A stretch of DNA of 64,000 nucleotides. Origin: Mytilus californianus (lineage: Eukaryota; Mollusca; Bivalvia; Mytilida; Mytilidae). Shown here piece after piece: positions 45,752 to 56,700 of the stretch. The stretch lies in the NCBI RefSeq assembly GCF_021869535.1, contig NW_026262581.1:75545955-75609954 (forward strand). Reading direction: 5' to 3'. The notes below the pieces were generated by a model. That model saw only the letters and a program-made list of their open reading frames with translations. It was not told the DNA's origin and did no database searches. Position 1 is the stretch's first letter. Every line of letters starts with the position of its first letter. The position numbers were made by a program, and so were the translations under genes.

Positions 45752-47090
45752 ATACTTACTTACTGTCCTTGTACGCCATTGGCGTGTAGGGCAGTAACGA
45801 AGATTTTCCACTTTTGTCGGTCGTTGGCAGTTTTCTGTAGTTTGCCCCATGTCTGTTGATTTTTACTAGCCTCTGCCTCTACAGTTTTCCTCCAAGTCAT
45901 TTTGGGTCTTCCTCTCTTTCTTTTACCTTCTGGGGTCCAGTGGAGTGCTGTCTTTGTGATATCCTCCTGGTCTTTCCGTAGGACATGTCCAATCCACCTC
46001 CAGCGTCTTCTCATTATAGTTGTGGCTATATCTTGTTGTTGGCATCTGATAAGAAGGTTCTCGTTTGAATTTGTTTGTGGCCAAAAGATTCGCAGAATCC
46101 TTCTGAGACTTTTGGTATGGAATACAGACAGCTTGTTTTGGTCGTGCTCTGTCATCCTCCAACATTCTGAACCATACAAAAGTACAGGCAAGACACAGCT
46201 GCTGTAAAGTTTGAGTTTGGTCAGGATGGTATATTGACCAGATCTCCATACAGCCTGCAGGATGTTAAGAGCTGACCTTGTCTTTGATAGTCGTCTTTTG
46301 ATGTCATATTCTGCTCCGCCATTGAAAGTAACAGTGCTGCCAAGGTATGTAAAGGTATCAACATGTGGTAATGTTTTTCCATCCAGTAAAACTGACCCTT
46401 GCTTGTTTACGTTTAGCGTCATGATTTCAGTTTTCTTAATGTTGATTTTCAGCCCCATCTGTCCTGAATATTTTTGTATATCTAAGGTCTTATCTTTGAT
46501 ATGTTGGTGTGTGTGAGACATTAATGCTAGGTCGTCAGCAAAATCTAGGTCTTCCAAAGTGGTGAAGGTGCCCCATCTAATGCCTCTTGGTGTATCAGCA
46601 GTTGTTTGTCTCATTATCCAGTCTATGACTATGATGAAGAGTGTGGATGACATGACAAACCCTTGTCTTACTCCTATTTTTACTTGGAAGTATATATCAC
46701 TGTATCCAACCTTGCACCGGAATCTGTTGTAGAATGCTTTTATGAGGTTTATAAGATGTTGTGGAATGCCATATGATCGCAATATTTTCCAAAGACTATC
46801 CCTGTGGATGCTGTCAAACGCTTTCTCAAAGTCGACAAAGTTTATATATAGCTGCCGTTGCCATTCTATGCATTGTTCTATAATATTTCTTAATGTAAAT
46901 ATTTGGTCGATGCAACCTCTTCCAGGGCTAAAACCTGCTTTTTCTTTTCGCAGTAGATCATCAATGGAGTCTGCAATTCGTCTTATAATAATTTTTGCCA
47001 TGATCATACTTGGGATGGAAAGTAGTGTAATGCCACGCCAATTGTTACAATCATTAAGTGCTCCCTTTTTTTGGTATTTTGATTATTTTT
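45752..47090 (-). mobile_element. RTE-like LINE, 5'-truncated, with intact RT reading frame
   Basis: The open frame runs from about 47076 (YQKKGALNDCNNWRGITLLS) to the stop at 45760-45762. The ATG at 47007 is not an original start: copy B reads PSKIMAK where A reads PSMIMAK. RT blocks in order: FVDFEKAFDSIHR (motif A), VRQGFVMSSTLF (motif B) and LDFADDLALM (catalytic FADD, 46531-46543). These are followed by the LGSTV and LYGSECW blocks and a C-terminal RWRWIGHVLRKD with GKRKRGRPKMTWR. The stop codon abuts a short (TAAG)n tail with essentially no 3'UTR, as in RTE-type elements. The endonuclease half is missing. Although open, it is a dead 5'-truncated copy and part of the tandem unit. Confidence 0.88.
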
Positions 47091-47706
47091 GGTTGAGGCA
47101 AACTAAAGTTAGAGAACGGAAACGAAAAATTCAGAAATTTATCGGGAAATGAAATATTTATAGTTGCTTGGCATTTGTATTTAAGTATGTTCATTGATGG
47201 TCTATGGCTATATTTTGTATAAATATGAATTCTTCTTTAAATTTTCGAAACCTTTAAAAAAAAACCACAATAACTCCCTACTGTACTATCGATAGACACA
47301 CACACACGATTTCAAATGTGGCATGATAAAATATATATACTTCATTCGTTCACATGATATATAAATTCAAATTCATATCAAACGTACTAATTTATAAATG
47401 TTTTTTTCAAATAGTCATTTCATCTAGAATTAAGAAACACGAGGAAGATTTCTTCAGTTTAAAAAAAAAGTGGTTTTGTCATAGGTTCCTGGTTGTCTTG
47501 TTTCCATGTTTTTGACAATTATTTAAAAACATTTGTGTTTGTATATGAAATTTATAGGATAATTTTTGAGAGTAAAACACGTTTGGCCTATTCTCACATA
47601 TTGTGAAGCTGATAAATGAAGACGTTTTGTTATTGGTTCAGTTAAAACATGAAGAAACCGACTTAACATTGTCTCTTCTCCCACCAATTATTCTATATCC
47701 TACGCA

Positions 47707-47817
47707 TCATTCGTCTTCAGGACAACAACTGTTTCCACAGCAACCAACTGGACAAGGTTGTACAATTATATAGTTTTCGAGATAGCATCTAATTATTAGA
47801 TAATGTACAGCAATGGA
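47707..47817 (-). pseudogene. Six-cysteine exon copy in unit B, transmembrane exon deleted
   Basis: Same reading as unit A (VQPCPVGCCGNSCCPEDE then TGA), with one change upstream (LMI to LII). No transmembrane exon exists downstream: GTTTCCA runs straight into TGTTTTTGACAATT where A has 463 bp. It is a relic, or a remnant coding for a soluble peptide if still transcribed. Confidence 0.6.
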
Positions 47818-50800
47818 TCATGGAATTATTATGGATGTACAATTAACTACGTTATCCTTGTTTTCAGTATTTGCGAACATTCAGTGATACAAAATTATAT
47901 ACAGTATACAGTTTACATTGCTGAGTTTATTTTTCAATAGTATCGATATTATTAAGATTAACCTACTTTGGTTTGGTTTGTTTTTAGTTTAACCTATGTA
48001 TTTTGTTTACTCCTGAAATAGAGGGGAGAAAATTGAGTCCTCACAAAACTAGTATACCTGATGAGGTATATCCGTTTAAATCAGATCTGGATTCTAGAAA
48101 ATTCAAAATGTCTTCTTTGAAATATTCATTCACATTCTTCGTAATTTTGCAGTTGATACATCAAACTTTTTATTTTTCTACAAAATCGGAAGTATTTAGA
48201 TCTGTAAATTTACCAATTGTGTCTTCTTGCCGATTGTGTCAGTTTGACTAAGTGTGTATTCGGACACACATATTTTTGTAGTGTTGTTTCTATTTTGGTT
48301 ACCATTATATATTTATTTCTAATTAATTTGTACTTTATCGAGAAAGTGTATACTATATACGGTATGTACTGTCAACGACAACAATTTATTTTTGTTTACG
48401 TCATGGTCAAATGTGCACCTTTTTTGTTGGCGTCTTTGTTAGATTGATTTGAATGTTTGTTTTAAGTTTTCAGTCAGTTAGGTTTTATGTATGTGATGTA
48501 TGTTTGCACAGTTTTGGCTGCTGGATCCCAATTATTGTCACTTTAACCTATTATGCCTGTTTGGGTTGCTCACCCAGTTTTGTCAATATAACAGAACTAT
48601 AAACAACTAGCATACGCGTGGGTTTTTTTGAATTGTATCTTTTCGTTATAAAATTTAACATCAATAAACGTCTGTTGTCTTTTACCTGTTGTTTCTTATT
48701 CATATATGTTTGACAGTTGGCAAGGGCCTTGGTAATTGGGGGTAACGTAACACTTCTTGTGATTGAATATAAAAGAGTAAATTATTTGTATACTTCTGTA
48801 AACGGACAATTTTTTTAATTATTTTGAATCATTAGAAGTATAATATGCAAATACTGTTATGTTGTCTTACTTTCAATATTCTTCTAGAAAAAAATCATTT
48901 GAAGGATGTCACAGTTGAATCGATATCAATAATAAAGATGTTATCATTGCTGCATACCGATGAAAAATTGAAAAAAAAAATATGTACAGATCTTAAAGTT
49001 CTTACCATTCAATATTTTTTACAGTGTAACTAAAGGTCTTTTGGAAGCATTGTTCATTTCCCCTATATTTCCATTGTCGTTTATGTATTTCAAGTCTTCT
49101 AGCAAGTTAGTCTACTCCCAGTTACGGAAACTTCAAATGTAAAATACAGTGCATTTGTGCATACACAGTTTCGGTCAACTTACTTATTACTTCTCTTATA
49201 CATCATATTCATAATTGTTTATACACCATATTTATAATTGTTGAATATTATGGTGTTGAGTGAATACCAGGAAATAATTGTCGATTATAATAACACTTTT
49301 CCTTTTTTCACGGAAGAATAATATATTTACAAAAAAGGATATCTGTTGAAAGTTTTCACATTATAATTTTAGGTCGCAATATCGTTGAATCAATCGTTCC
49401 AAACCCTGTCACCTCATCCAGGATTTTTCTTATAAAAGATTAATTTCAATCTCTGCTTTAGCTTGAATATTTTTAAATAAAATGTACATAAATGTAAACT
49501 TACATATCTCCACTTTCTAAAATAATCTACTTATAGTTAACTTTTATTTTGTTAAAATGTCACGTAACGTACACGTAGACGAGACAAATTGTTATAATTA
49601 GTTAAAATCACACAATTAGCATTCCTAGTAAATGATTGTAATGTTTAAAAACTAAAACAAATTAAAGGGTACTTAATGGTTTTTTTTTTTTGTTAAACTT
49701 CTGGCTGTAAATATTTTAGTAACGGTATTGTTGCTATTTAACATGCCATATAACAAAAATTACAGTTGATAATTTTAAGGACAATGACCGATTTATATCT
49801 GCTCCTTTGTATTATTATTTTACTTATAGTTCCTTTAGTACCTATGATGAGATTTTGTACAAATACAAATTTCAATTTGGGAAATTACGAAAATTCAGTT
49901 TTCCTACCATGTTGGATAATTTTGTTTTCTAATTGTTGCAAAGGTATAATCTTTCGAAAAAATTAAAGCACGACTTGGAATCTCCTTAATTTCTATTAAA
50001 TGCTGAATTTACGAAAATCCTGCGGTAGGATCAAGGTAGGGGTTGTTAATCCTTTATTTCAAATCAAAAAGTCTGAAAAATCTGAGAATAACACGCTATG
50101 CTAATTTGACTAAACGCGATTTGAAAACGCTTGTAATGCAATCTGTCACTTTTACGGTGAGAATGAGTTTTTTCCCAAAAAAAAAAAAAAAAGATATATT
50201 TTGTTTATGAAACCCTCTGATGTCGTTATTTGCTGTCAGAAATTAACTTATACACAGCTTTTGTGAAGAATGTAACAATAACATAAAAAATATACAAACT
50301 ATCGAGAGAATGTTGCGATAATCATGCGCATTTTGCGAAAGTCATATGTCGTAAAGAGACACCATTCTTTTAATCAAACACTAGTGTCAACATAAATCAA
50401 TTGACGTGGATTATCATTGATATGGTCATAACTAGAAATTAACTGATGATAGAACTTTAGTTTTCGAATTACTAAGGATTTTCTACCCCAGGAATAGATT
50501 ACCTTAGCTGTATTTGGCAAAACCTTTCGGAATATAACTTTAATTCGAGCTTCACTGACTGATGAGACTATACGCGCGTATGGCGTACAAAATTTAAATC
50601 ATGGCATCTATGATGAGTTTATTCCCCAAATGATAAAAATATTAGGATGTAATAAAAAGACAACAATCGTCTGAGGTTTTGGACTTGGAACAGGACATGC
50701 TAAAGTGGTGGAGCTAACCTTGTTTTTAGTTCTAAAGTTCATATTTTAATTCCGATCAATGGAAAAACAAAAGGAATATCAAAGCACATACAATAAAGCT

Positions 50801-53340
50801 CTTAACTCTCAAATAACGGTATAACAGATCACAAAAAACCCACAAGTATAACTGTAACTTATAATCTATACTTATTCCCAAACTAGTGAGAATTTTATTA
50901 TATAAAACCGTTCACCAAATGATAAGTGGTACTCTAAAATTTTGGTAAAGCATTAAACTGAAAACAATGTGCATAGCCGCATAGTGAGATATATAAAAAT
51001 AAGATGTGGTATGATTGCCAATGAGACAAATATCAACAAGAGACCAAATCAGACAGAAGAACAACATTTATTTCTTCGATTTTGTTTAATTCTGCATAAC
51101 AGCTGTGTAAAAGATATCATATGTCTTGTCACTGGAACATATAGGTCGTTTTCAATAGAAAATAAAGAACTTACCGTATTGAAATTAGAATAATAAGGTC
51201 GTCGATGACAAAAAATATATCTGCTTTTGTAGGAAAAAAAGAATTCTGAACGTAAAATTGAAAGATTGACAATCGCTTTACAATTTTTCTGAAGCCTACT
51301 AAGCATGTGCTTTGATGAGTAGTTTTCAAACAGTAAAGTTCAGCAACGAAATTTGTTCTTCGCTCTTCTTTTCAGATTGAGTTTCCTAGTCTTCCTGAAT
51401 ATTATTGAAACATAACCATCAACATAGCTATGATACTGAAGTAGTACGGAAGGAGGATGTATGATAAGATCCTTACATTTTATTTGGCAATGAAGTTACT
51501 TAAAATGAAAAAAAAAGTCTTCAACCCTTCCAAAAGTATCGATGTAGTTAGGACTCTGTTAGATAATTGTCTTATTGACAATCATACCACATCTTTTTAT
51601 TTTTGTATAGTTCTACTGACAAAAGACGATAAAGCCATGACATTGTACAGTTTTATTTCATTACTGCATCATTAAAATTTGTATGAATAAAATTGAGTTT
51701 ACTCCCTGGAACCAGGTGCGTTAAAGTTGGTGTTAATAATAGACACAAGACATGCATAGGTTGACACCAGTGTTAATGTTATTGCTATTGTTGATGGGCA
51801 CTGATTTTTGAACTTGTCAGACATTTCTGTTATAACCCTTCGATGTAAATTTAATATATATCTGGCAAGAATTGTATACATGAGAGCACTTAAAATGAAA
51901 TTCTCCATATAATTAATATTTCCAAGGTGTGTAACTCTCTAAAAAAAATGATCGGCACTGATTTTAGAAAAGGTCTGAGACATTGCTGATTTAAACCTCT
52001 GATATAAATTTCATAATAATCTGGCAAGAACTGTACACATGAGAGCACTTACAATGGAATTTTCAGTATTATTAATATTTCCAAGGGGCGTAACTCTTTT
52101 AAAATCAAAGCATCGTCTCTGCTGTGATCCAGCCATTTTTCTGATCTAATTTTCAATATAAAAATATTTATACTTGCTCCTGTAAGGCATCTAGAGACAA
52201 CCATCACAACTTTGGATAAGTGATTTTGGCCCAAATTGTTAATTTGTGTTCAATAGAAAAAAACCAAAACCAAGGGACAATCTAATATGATGTTTAAAAA
52301 AAAAAACCAGACAAAACAAGGATTGAATGTAGCACTTCATCATTTTCATTATTATTTTTATTTTTTAAACAGAGGTATGCATTTTTTCTACCTAATCTTA
52401 TGATCATTTATTGATTTTTTATAACAATTATGACACTGAAGATGAATGGTTTTATTTCATTTCCATAATCTTACTCAAAAAATTGTGTTCAATTGCCCAA
52501 AGGTGGAGAACGTCTCAATTTTCATACAAATTCTTTTGATATTTCAATTTTTAGAAGGTGTTCTGATTTCTAATATTTTCTTTTTATTCAATTGAATTTT
52601 TTTTTTTGCATGATTGGAAATAGAAATCTCTTCAAAGCAATGTGTAGTATATTTTTTATTGAAGTTTGACTGAATAATTTCAGAAAAGAGGCATTGAGAA
52701 TTTATTTAAATTGGTTTTCATTCTTCATTGAGAAAAAATATTTCCTGTATTCAAATATACATATACAGATACCTTACACTGTTAGACAGCAAAATAATGC
52801 ATAAGGAATAAACAAATAAATTTTATTGCAGAAAATTTTCGGGTTAGAGTTATGCAATTTTGTTTATTGTTTCAAGCTCAGGAGTGATAATTGTAACGTA
52901 AAATTACTAAAATTATTGACTAATATCAGATGATAATAACACTGATTTTACAAGTAAGATAGACCCTGCTTGGATTTTTTCATACATATTTTTTTTGTCT
53001 TTTCTTTGCCAAAAAATGCATCTTTTTTATCCTTAATTATTCATCTCAGAGAGATAATTTGCTAAATAACTTTATGTAGTGTAGATCAAAAGTGATTATA
53101 GGTATGCTATTGAGGTCAATATTATTGTGTATTCAGTCATGTAATACAAGATATATCAACTGTGGTCGATTAAGATTGGCATTTAAGTGGAGGGAATTCC
53201 AATTAATACTCCACCTTTTTTGGTGAAATTATTTGTTAACAATGACAGTTCTCTTGTTTGCCTAAGAAAAGAATTGGAATAATAGCATTTCAAAAAAGTG
53301 TGGGAATCAACTTTGATATCAATACACATCTTGTACTCAC

Positions 53341-54670
53341 TTACTTACTTACTTACTGTCCTTGTACGCCATTGGCGTGTCGGTGCAGTAACGAAGATTT
53401 TCCACTTTTGTCGGTCGTTGGCAGTTTTCTGTAGTTTGCCCCATGTCTGTTGATTTTTACTAGCCTCTGCCTCTACAGTTTTCCTCCAAGTCATTTTGGG
53501 TCTTCCTCTCTTTCTTTTACCTTCTGGGGATCAGTGAAGTGCTGTCTTTGTGATATCCTCCTGGTCTTTCCGTAGGACATGTCCAATCCACCTCCAGCGT
53601 CTTCTCATTATAGTTGTGGCTATATCTTGTTGTTGGCATCTGATAAGAAGGTTCTCGTTTGAAATTTTTTTGTGACCAAAAGATTCGCAGAATCCTTCTG
53701 AGACTTTTGGTATGGAATACAGACAGCTTGTTTTGGTCGTGCTCTGTCATCCTCTAACATTCTGAACCATACAAAAGTACAGGCAAGACACAGCTGCTGT
53801 AAAGTTTGAGTTTGGTCAGGATGGTATATTGACCAGATCTCCATACAGCCTGTAGGTTTTTAAGAACTGACCTTGCCTTTGATAGTCGTCTTTTGATGTC
53901 ATATTCTGCTCCGCCATTGGAAGGAACAGTGCTGCCAAGGTATGTAAAGGTATCAACATGTGGTAATGTTTTTCCATCCAGTAAAACTAACCCTTGCTTG
54001 TTTACGTTTAGCGTCATGATTTCAGTTTTCTTAATGTTGATTTTCAGCCCCATCTGTCCTGAATATTTTTGTATTTCTAAGGTCTTATCTTGGATATGTT
54101 GGTGTGTGTGAGACATTAATGCTAGGTCGTCAGAAAAATCTAGGTCTTCCAAAGTGGTGAAGGTGCCCCATCTAATGCCTCTTGGTGTATCAGCAGTTGT
54201 TTCTCTCATTGTCCAGTCTATGACTATGATGAAGAGGTGAGGATGACATGACACACCCTTGTCTTACTCCTATTTTTACTTGGAAGTATATATCACTGTA
54301 TCCAACCTTGCACCGGAATCTGTTGTAGAATGCTTTTAAGAGGTTTATAAGATGTTGTAGAATGCCATATGATCGCAATATTTTCCAAATACTATCCCTG
54401 TGGATGCTGTCAAACGCTTTCTCAAAGTCGACAAAGTTTATATATAGCTGCCGTTGCCATTCTGTGCATTGTTCTATAACATTTCTTAATGTAAATATTT
54501 GGTCGATGCAACCTCTCCCTGGGCTTAAACCTGCTTCTTCTTTTCGCAGTAGATCATCAATGGAGTCTGCAATTCGTCTTATAATAATTTTTGCCATGAT
54601 CTTACTTGGGATGGAAAGTAGTGTAATGCCACGCCAATTGTTACAATCATTAAGTGCTCCCTTTTTATGG
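53341..54670 (-). pseudogene. RTE-like LINE copy in unit B, inactivated
   Basis: Paralogue of 45752-47090 by segmental duplication. The catalytic box is FSDD instead of FADD (near 54130). A Trp codon became TAG near 53753, and one-base indels shift the frame near 53380, 53665 and 54235. The reading is therefore split over 54597-54190, 54254-53754 and 53844-53517. The tail has four TAAG units against two in unit A. It keeps the ancestral PSKIMAK. Confidence 0.85.
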
Positions 54671-55333
54671 TATTTTGATTATTTTTGGTTGAGGCAAACT
54701 AAAGTGAGAGAACGGAAACGAAAAATTCAGAAATTTATCGGGAAATGAAATAATTATAGTTGCTTGGCATTTGTATTTAAGTATGTTCATTGATGGTCTA
54801 TGGCTATATTTTGTATAAATATGAATTCTTCTTCAAATTTTCGAAACCTTTTAAAAAAAACCACAATAACTCCCTACTGTGCTATCGATAGACACACACA
54901 CACGATTTCAAATGTGGCATGATAAAATATATTTACTTCATTCGTTCAAATCTGGTGAAATGATATATAAATTCAAATTCATATCAAACGTACTAATTTA
55001 TAAATGTTTTTTTTTTACAAATAGTCATTTCATCTAGAATTAAGATACACGAGGAAGATTTCTTCAGTTTAAAAAAAAAAGGTTTTGTCATCGGTTCCTG
55101 GTTGTCTTGTTTCCATGTTTTTGACAATTATTTAAAAACATTTGTGTTTGTATATGCAATTTATAGGATAATTTTTGAGAGTAAAACACGTTTGGCCTCT
55201 TTCTATACTAGACCTTATTCTCACATATTGTGAAGCTGATAAATGAAGACGTTTTGTTATTGGTTCAGTTAAAACATGAAGAAACCGACTTAACATTGTC
55301 TCTTCTCCCACCAATTATTCTATATCCTACGCA

Positions 55334-55444
55334 TCATTCGTCTTCAGGACAACAACTGTTTCCACAGCAACCAACTGGACAAGGTTGTACAATTATATAG
55401 TTTTCGAGATAACATCTAATTATTAGATAATGTACAGCAATGGA
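55334..55444 (-). pseudogene. Six-cysteine exon copy in unit C, transmembrane exon deleted
   Basis: CPVGCCGNSCCPEDE then TGA, as in A and B. The first cysteine is kept (TGT in place of TGC, a silent change). The same deletion of the transmembrane exon as in B is present. Confidence 0.6.
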
Positions 55445-56356
55445 TCATGGAATTATTATGGATGTACAAATTAACTACGTTATCCTTGATTTCAGTATTT
55501 GCGAACATTCAGTGATACAAAATTATATACAGTATACAGTTTACATTGCTGAGTTTATTTTTCAATAGTATCGATATTATTTAGATTACCCTACTTTGGT
55601 TTGGTTTATTTTTAGTTTAACTAATGTATTGTTTTTTACTCCTGAAATAGAGGGGAGAAAATTGAGTCCTCACAAAACTAGTATACCTCATGAGGTATAT
55701 TCGTTTAAATCAGATCTGGATTCTAGAAAATTCAAAATGACTTCTTTGAAATATTCACTCACATTCTTCGTAATTTTGCAATTGATACATCAAACTTTTT
55801 ATTTTTCTACAAAATCGGAAATATATACAAATTCTTTGTTTTAGATCTGTAAATTTTACCAATTGTGTCTTCTTGTCGATTGTGTCAGTTTGACTAAATG
55901 TGTATTCGGACACGCATGTTTTTATCGTGTTGTTTCTTTCTTGGTTACCATTATATATTTATTTCTAATTAATTTTTACTTTATCGAGAAAGTGTATACT
56001 ATATACGGTATGTACTGTCAACGACAGCAATTTTTTTTTTGTTTACGTCATTGTCAAATGTGCACCTTTTTTGTTGGCGTCTTTGTTAGATTGATTTGAA
56101 TGTTTGTTTTAAGTTTTCAGTCAGTTAGGTTTTATGTATGTGATGTATGTTTGCACAGTTTTGGCTGCTGGATCCCAATTATTGTCACTTTAACCTATTA
56201 TGCCTGTTTGGGTTGCTCACCCAGTTTTGTCAATATAACAGTACTATAAACAACTAGCATACGCGTGGGTTTTTTTTTTAATTGTATCTTTAAGTTATAA
56301 AATTTAACATCGATAAACAACTGTTGTCTTTTACCTGTTGTTTCTTATTCATATAT

Positions 56357-56700
56357 GAAGATTTGCGTTGTTATTTGTTTTATCGAGCATCTCTATTTAA
56401 TGTTAATTTTATGCATTTGTCTGATGACGATGAATTTATATTTTTATTCAGAGATGAAAATATGTACTTTTATACTGCCAAAATCTGCAATGACATTTTA
56501 TTGAAACGAAGATGTATTTTATATAGCTAATTTTAGTGTAAATAATGTATATACATTTTAGATAGTCTCTCATAACTCTTTTTAGAGGGGCTCTTGTATG
56601 TTTTATGATATTTTTTTATTAACTATTTGTATGTTTTATAAAATGAAGAGGTGAGACTTAAATAAAATATTGTCTTGTCTTGTCCTGTCTGTCTGTCTAC
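56357..56700 (+). mobile_element. LINE 3' end, about 344 bp, inserted only in unit C
   Basis: The reading ends DDDEFIFLFRDENMYFYTAK and ICNDILLKRRCILYS with TAG, like the last residues of CR1/jockey-group RT proteins. A short 3'UTR follows with AATAAA and a tail of TTGTC units turning into TCTG units. Unit B has the contiguous site CATATATGTTTGACAG (about 48702-48717), which delimits the insertion to within a base or so. It is severely 5' truncated. Confidence 0.75.

Larger units (their letters stand above)
36689..47141. repeat. Tandem unit A (first of three)
   Basis: It starts at TCGGGAAATATAATATTTAT, the sequence that also begins B (about 47142) and C (about 54738). Landmarks in order: six-cysteine exon 37749, GAGGGGAGAAAATTGAGTCC 38060, GAAGCATTATTCATTTCCCC 41115, inverted-repeat pair 43281 and 43860, RTE-like LINE 45752. 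It is longer than B mainly because of a 2.08-kb Harbinger-like insertion, a 0.18-kb repeat insertion, and the retained 0.46-kb region with the transmembrane exon. Confidence 0.9.
47142..54737. repeat. Tandem unit B (second of three)
   Basis: Collinear with A from TCGGGAAATGAAATATTTAT to its own LINE copy. It differs by lacking about 463 bp holding the transmembrane exon (A 37069-37531), the Harbinger-like and M3 insertions, and about 110 bp equivalent to A 43937-44050. With C it shares a different sequence before GTTGGCAAGGGCCTTGG (near 48620-48715), so B and C are closer to each other than to A. Confidence 0.9.

Noticed and set aside
45902-46207. Plus-strand ORFs opposite the LINE RT (also 46742-47152 and 54362-54748)
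   Set aside because: Antisense shadows of the RT reading frame.
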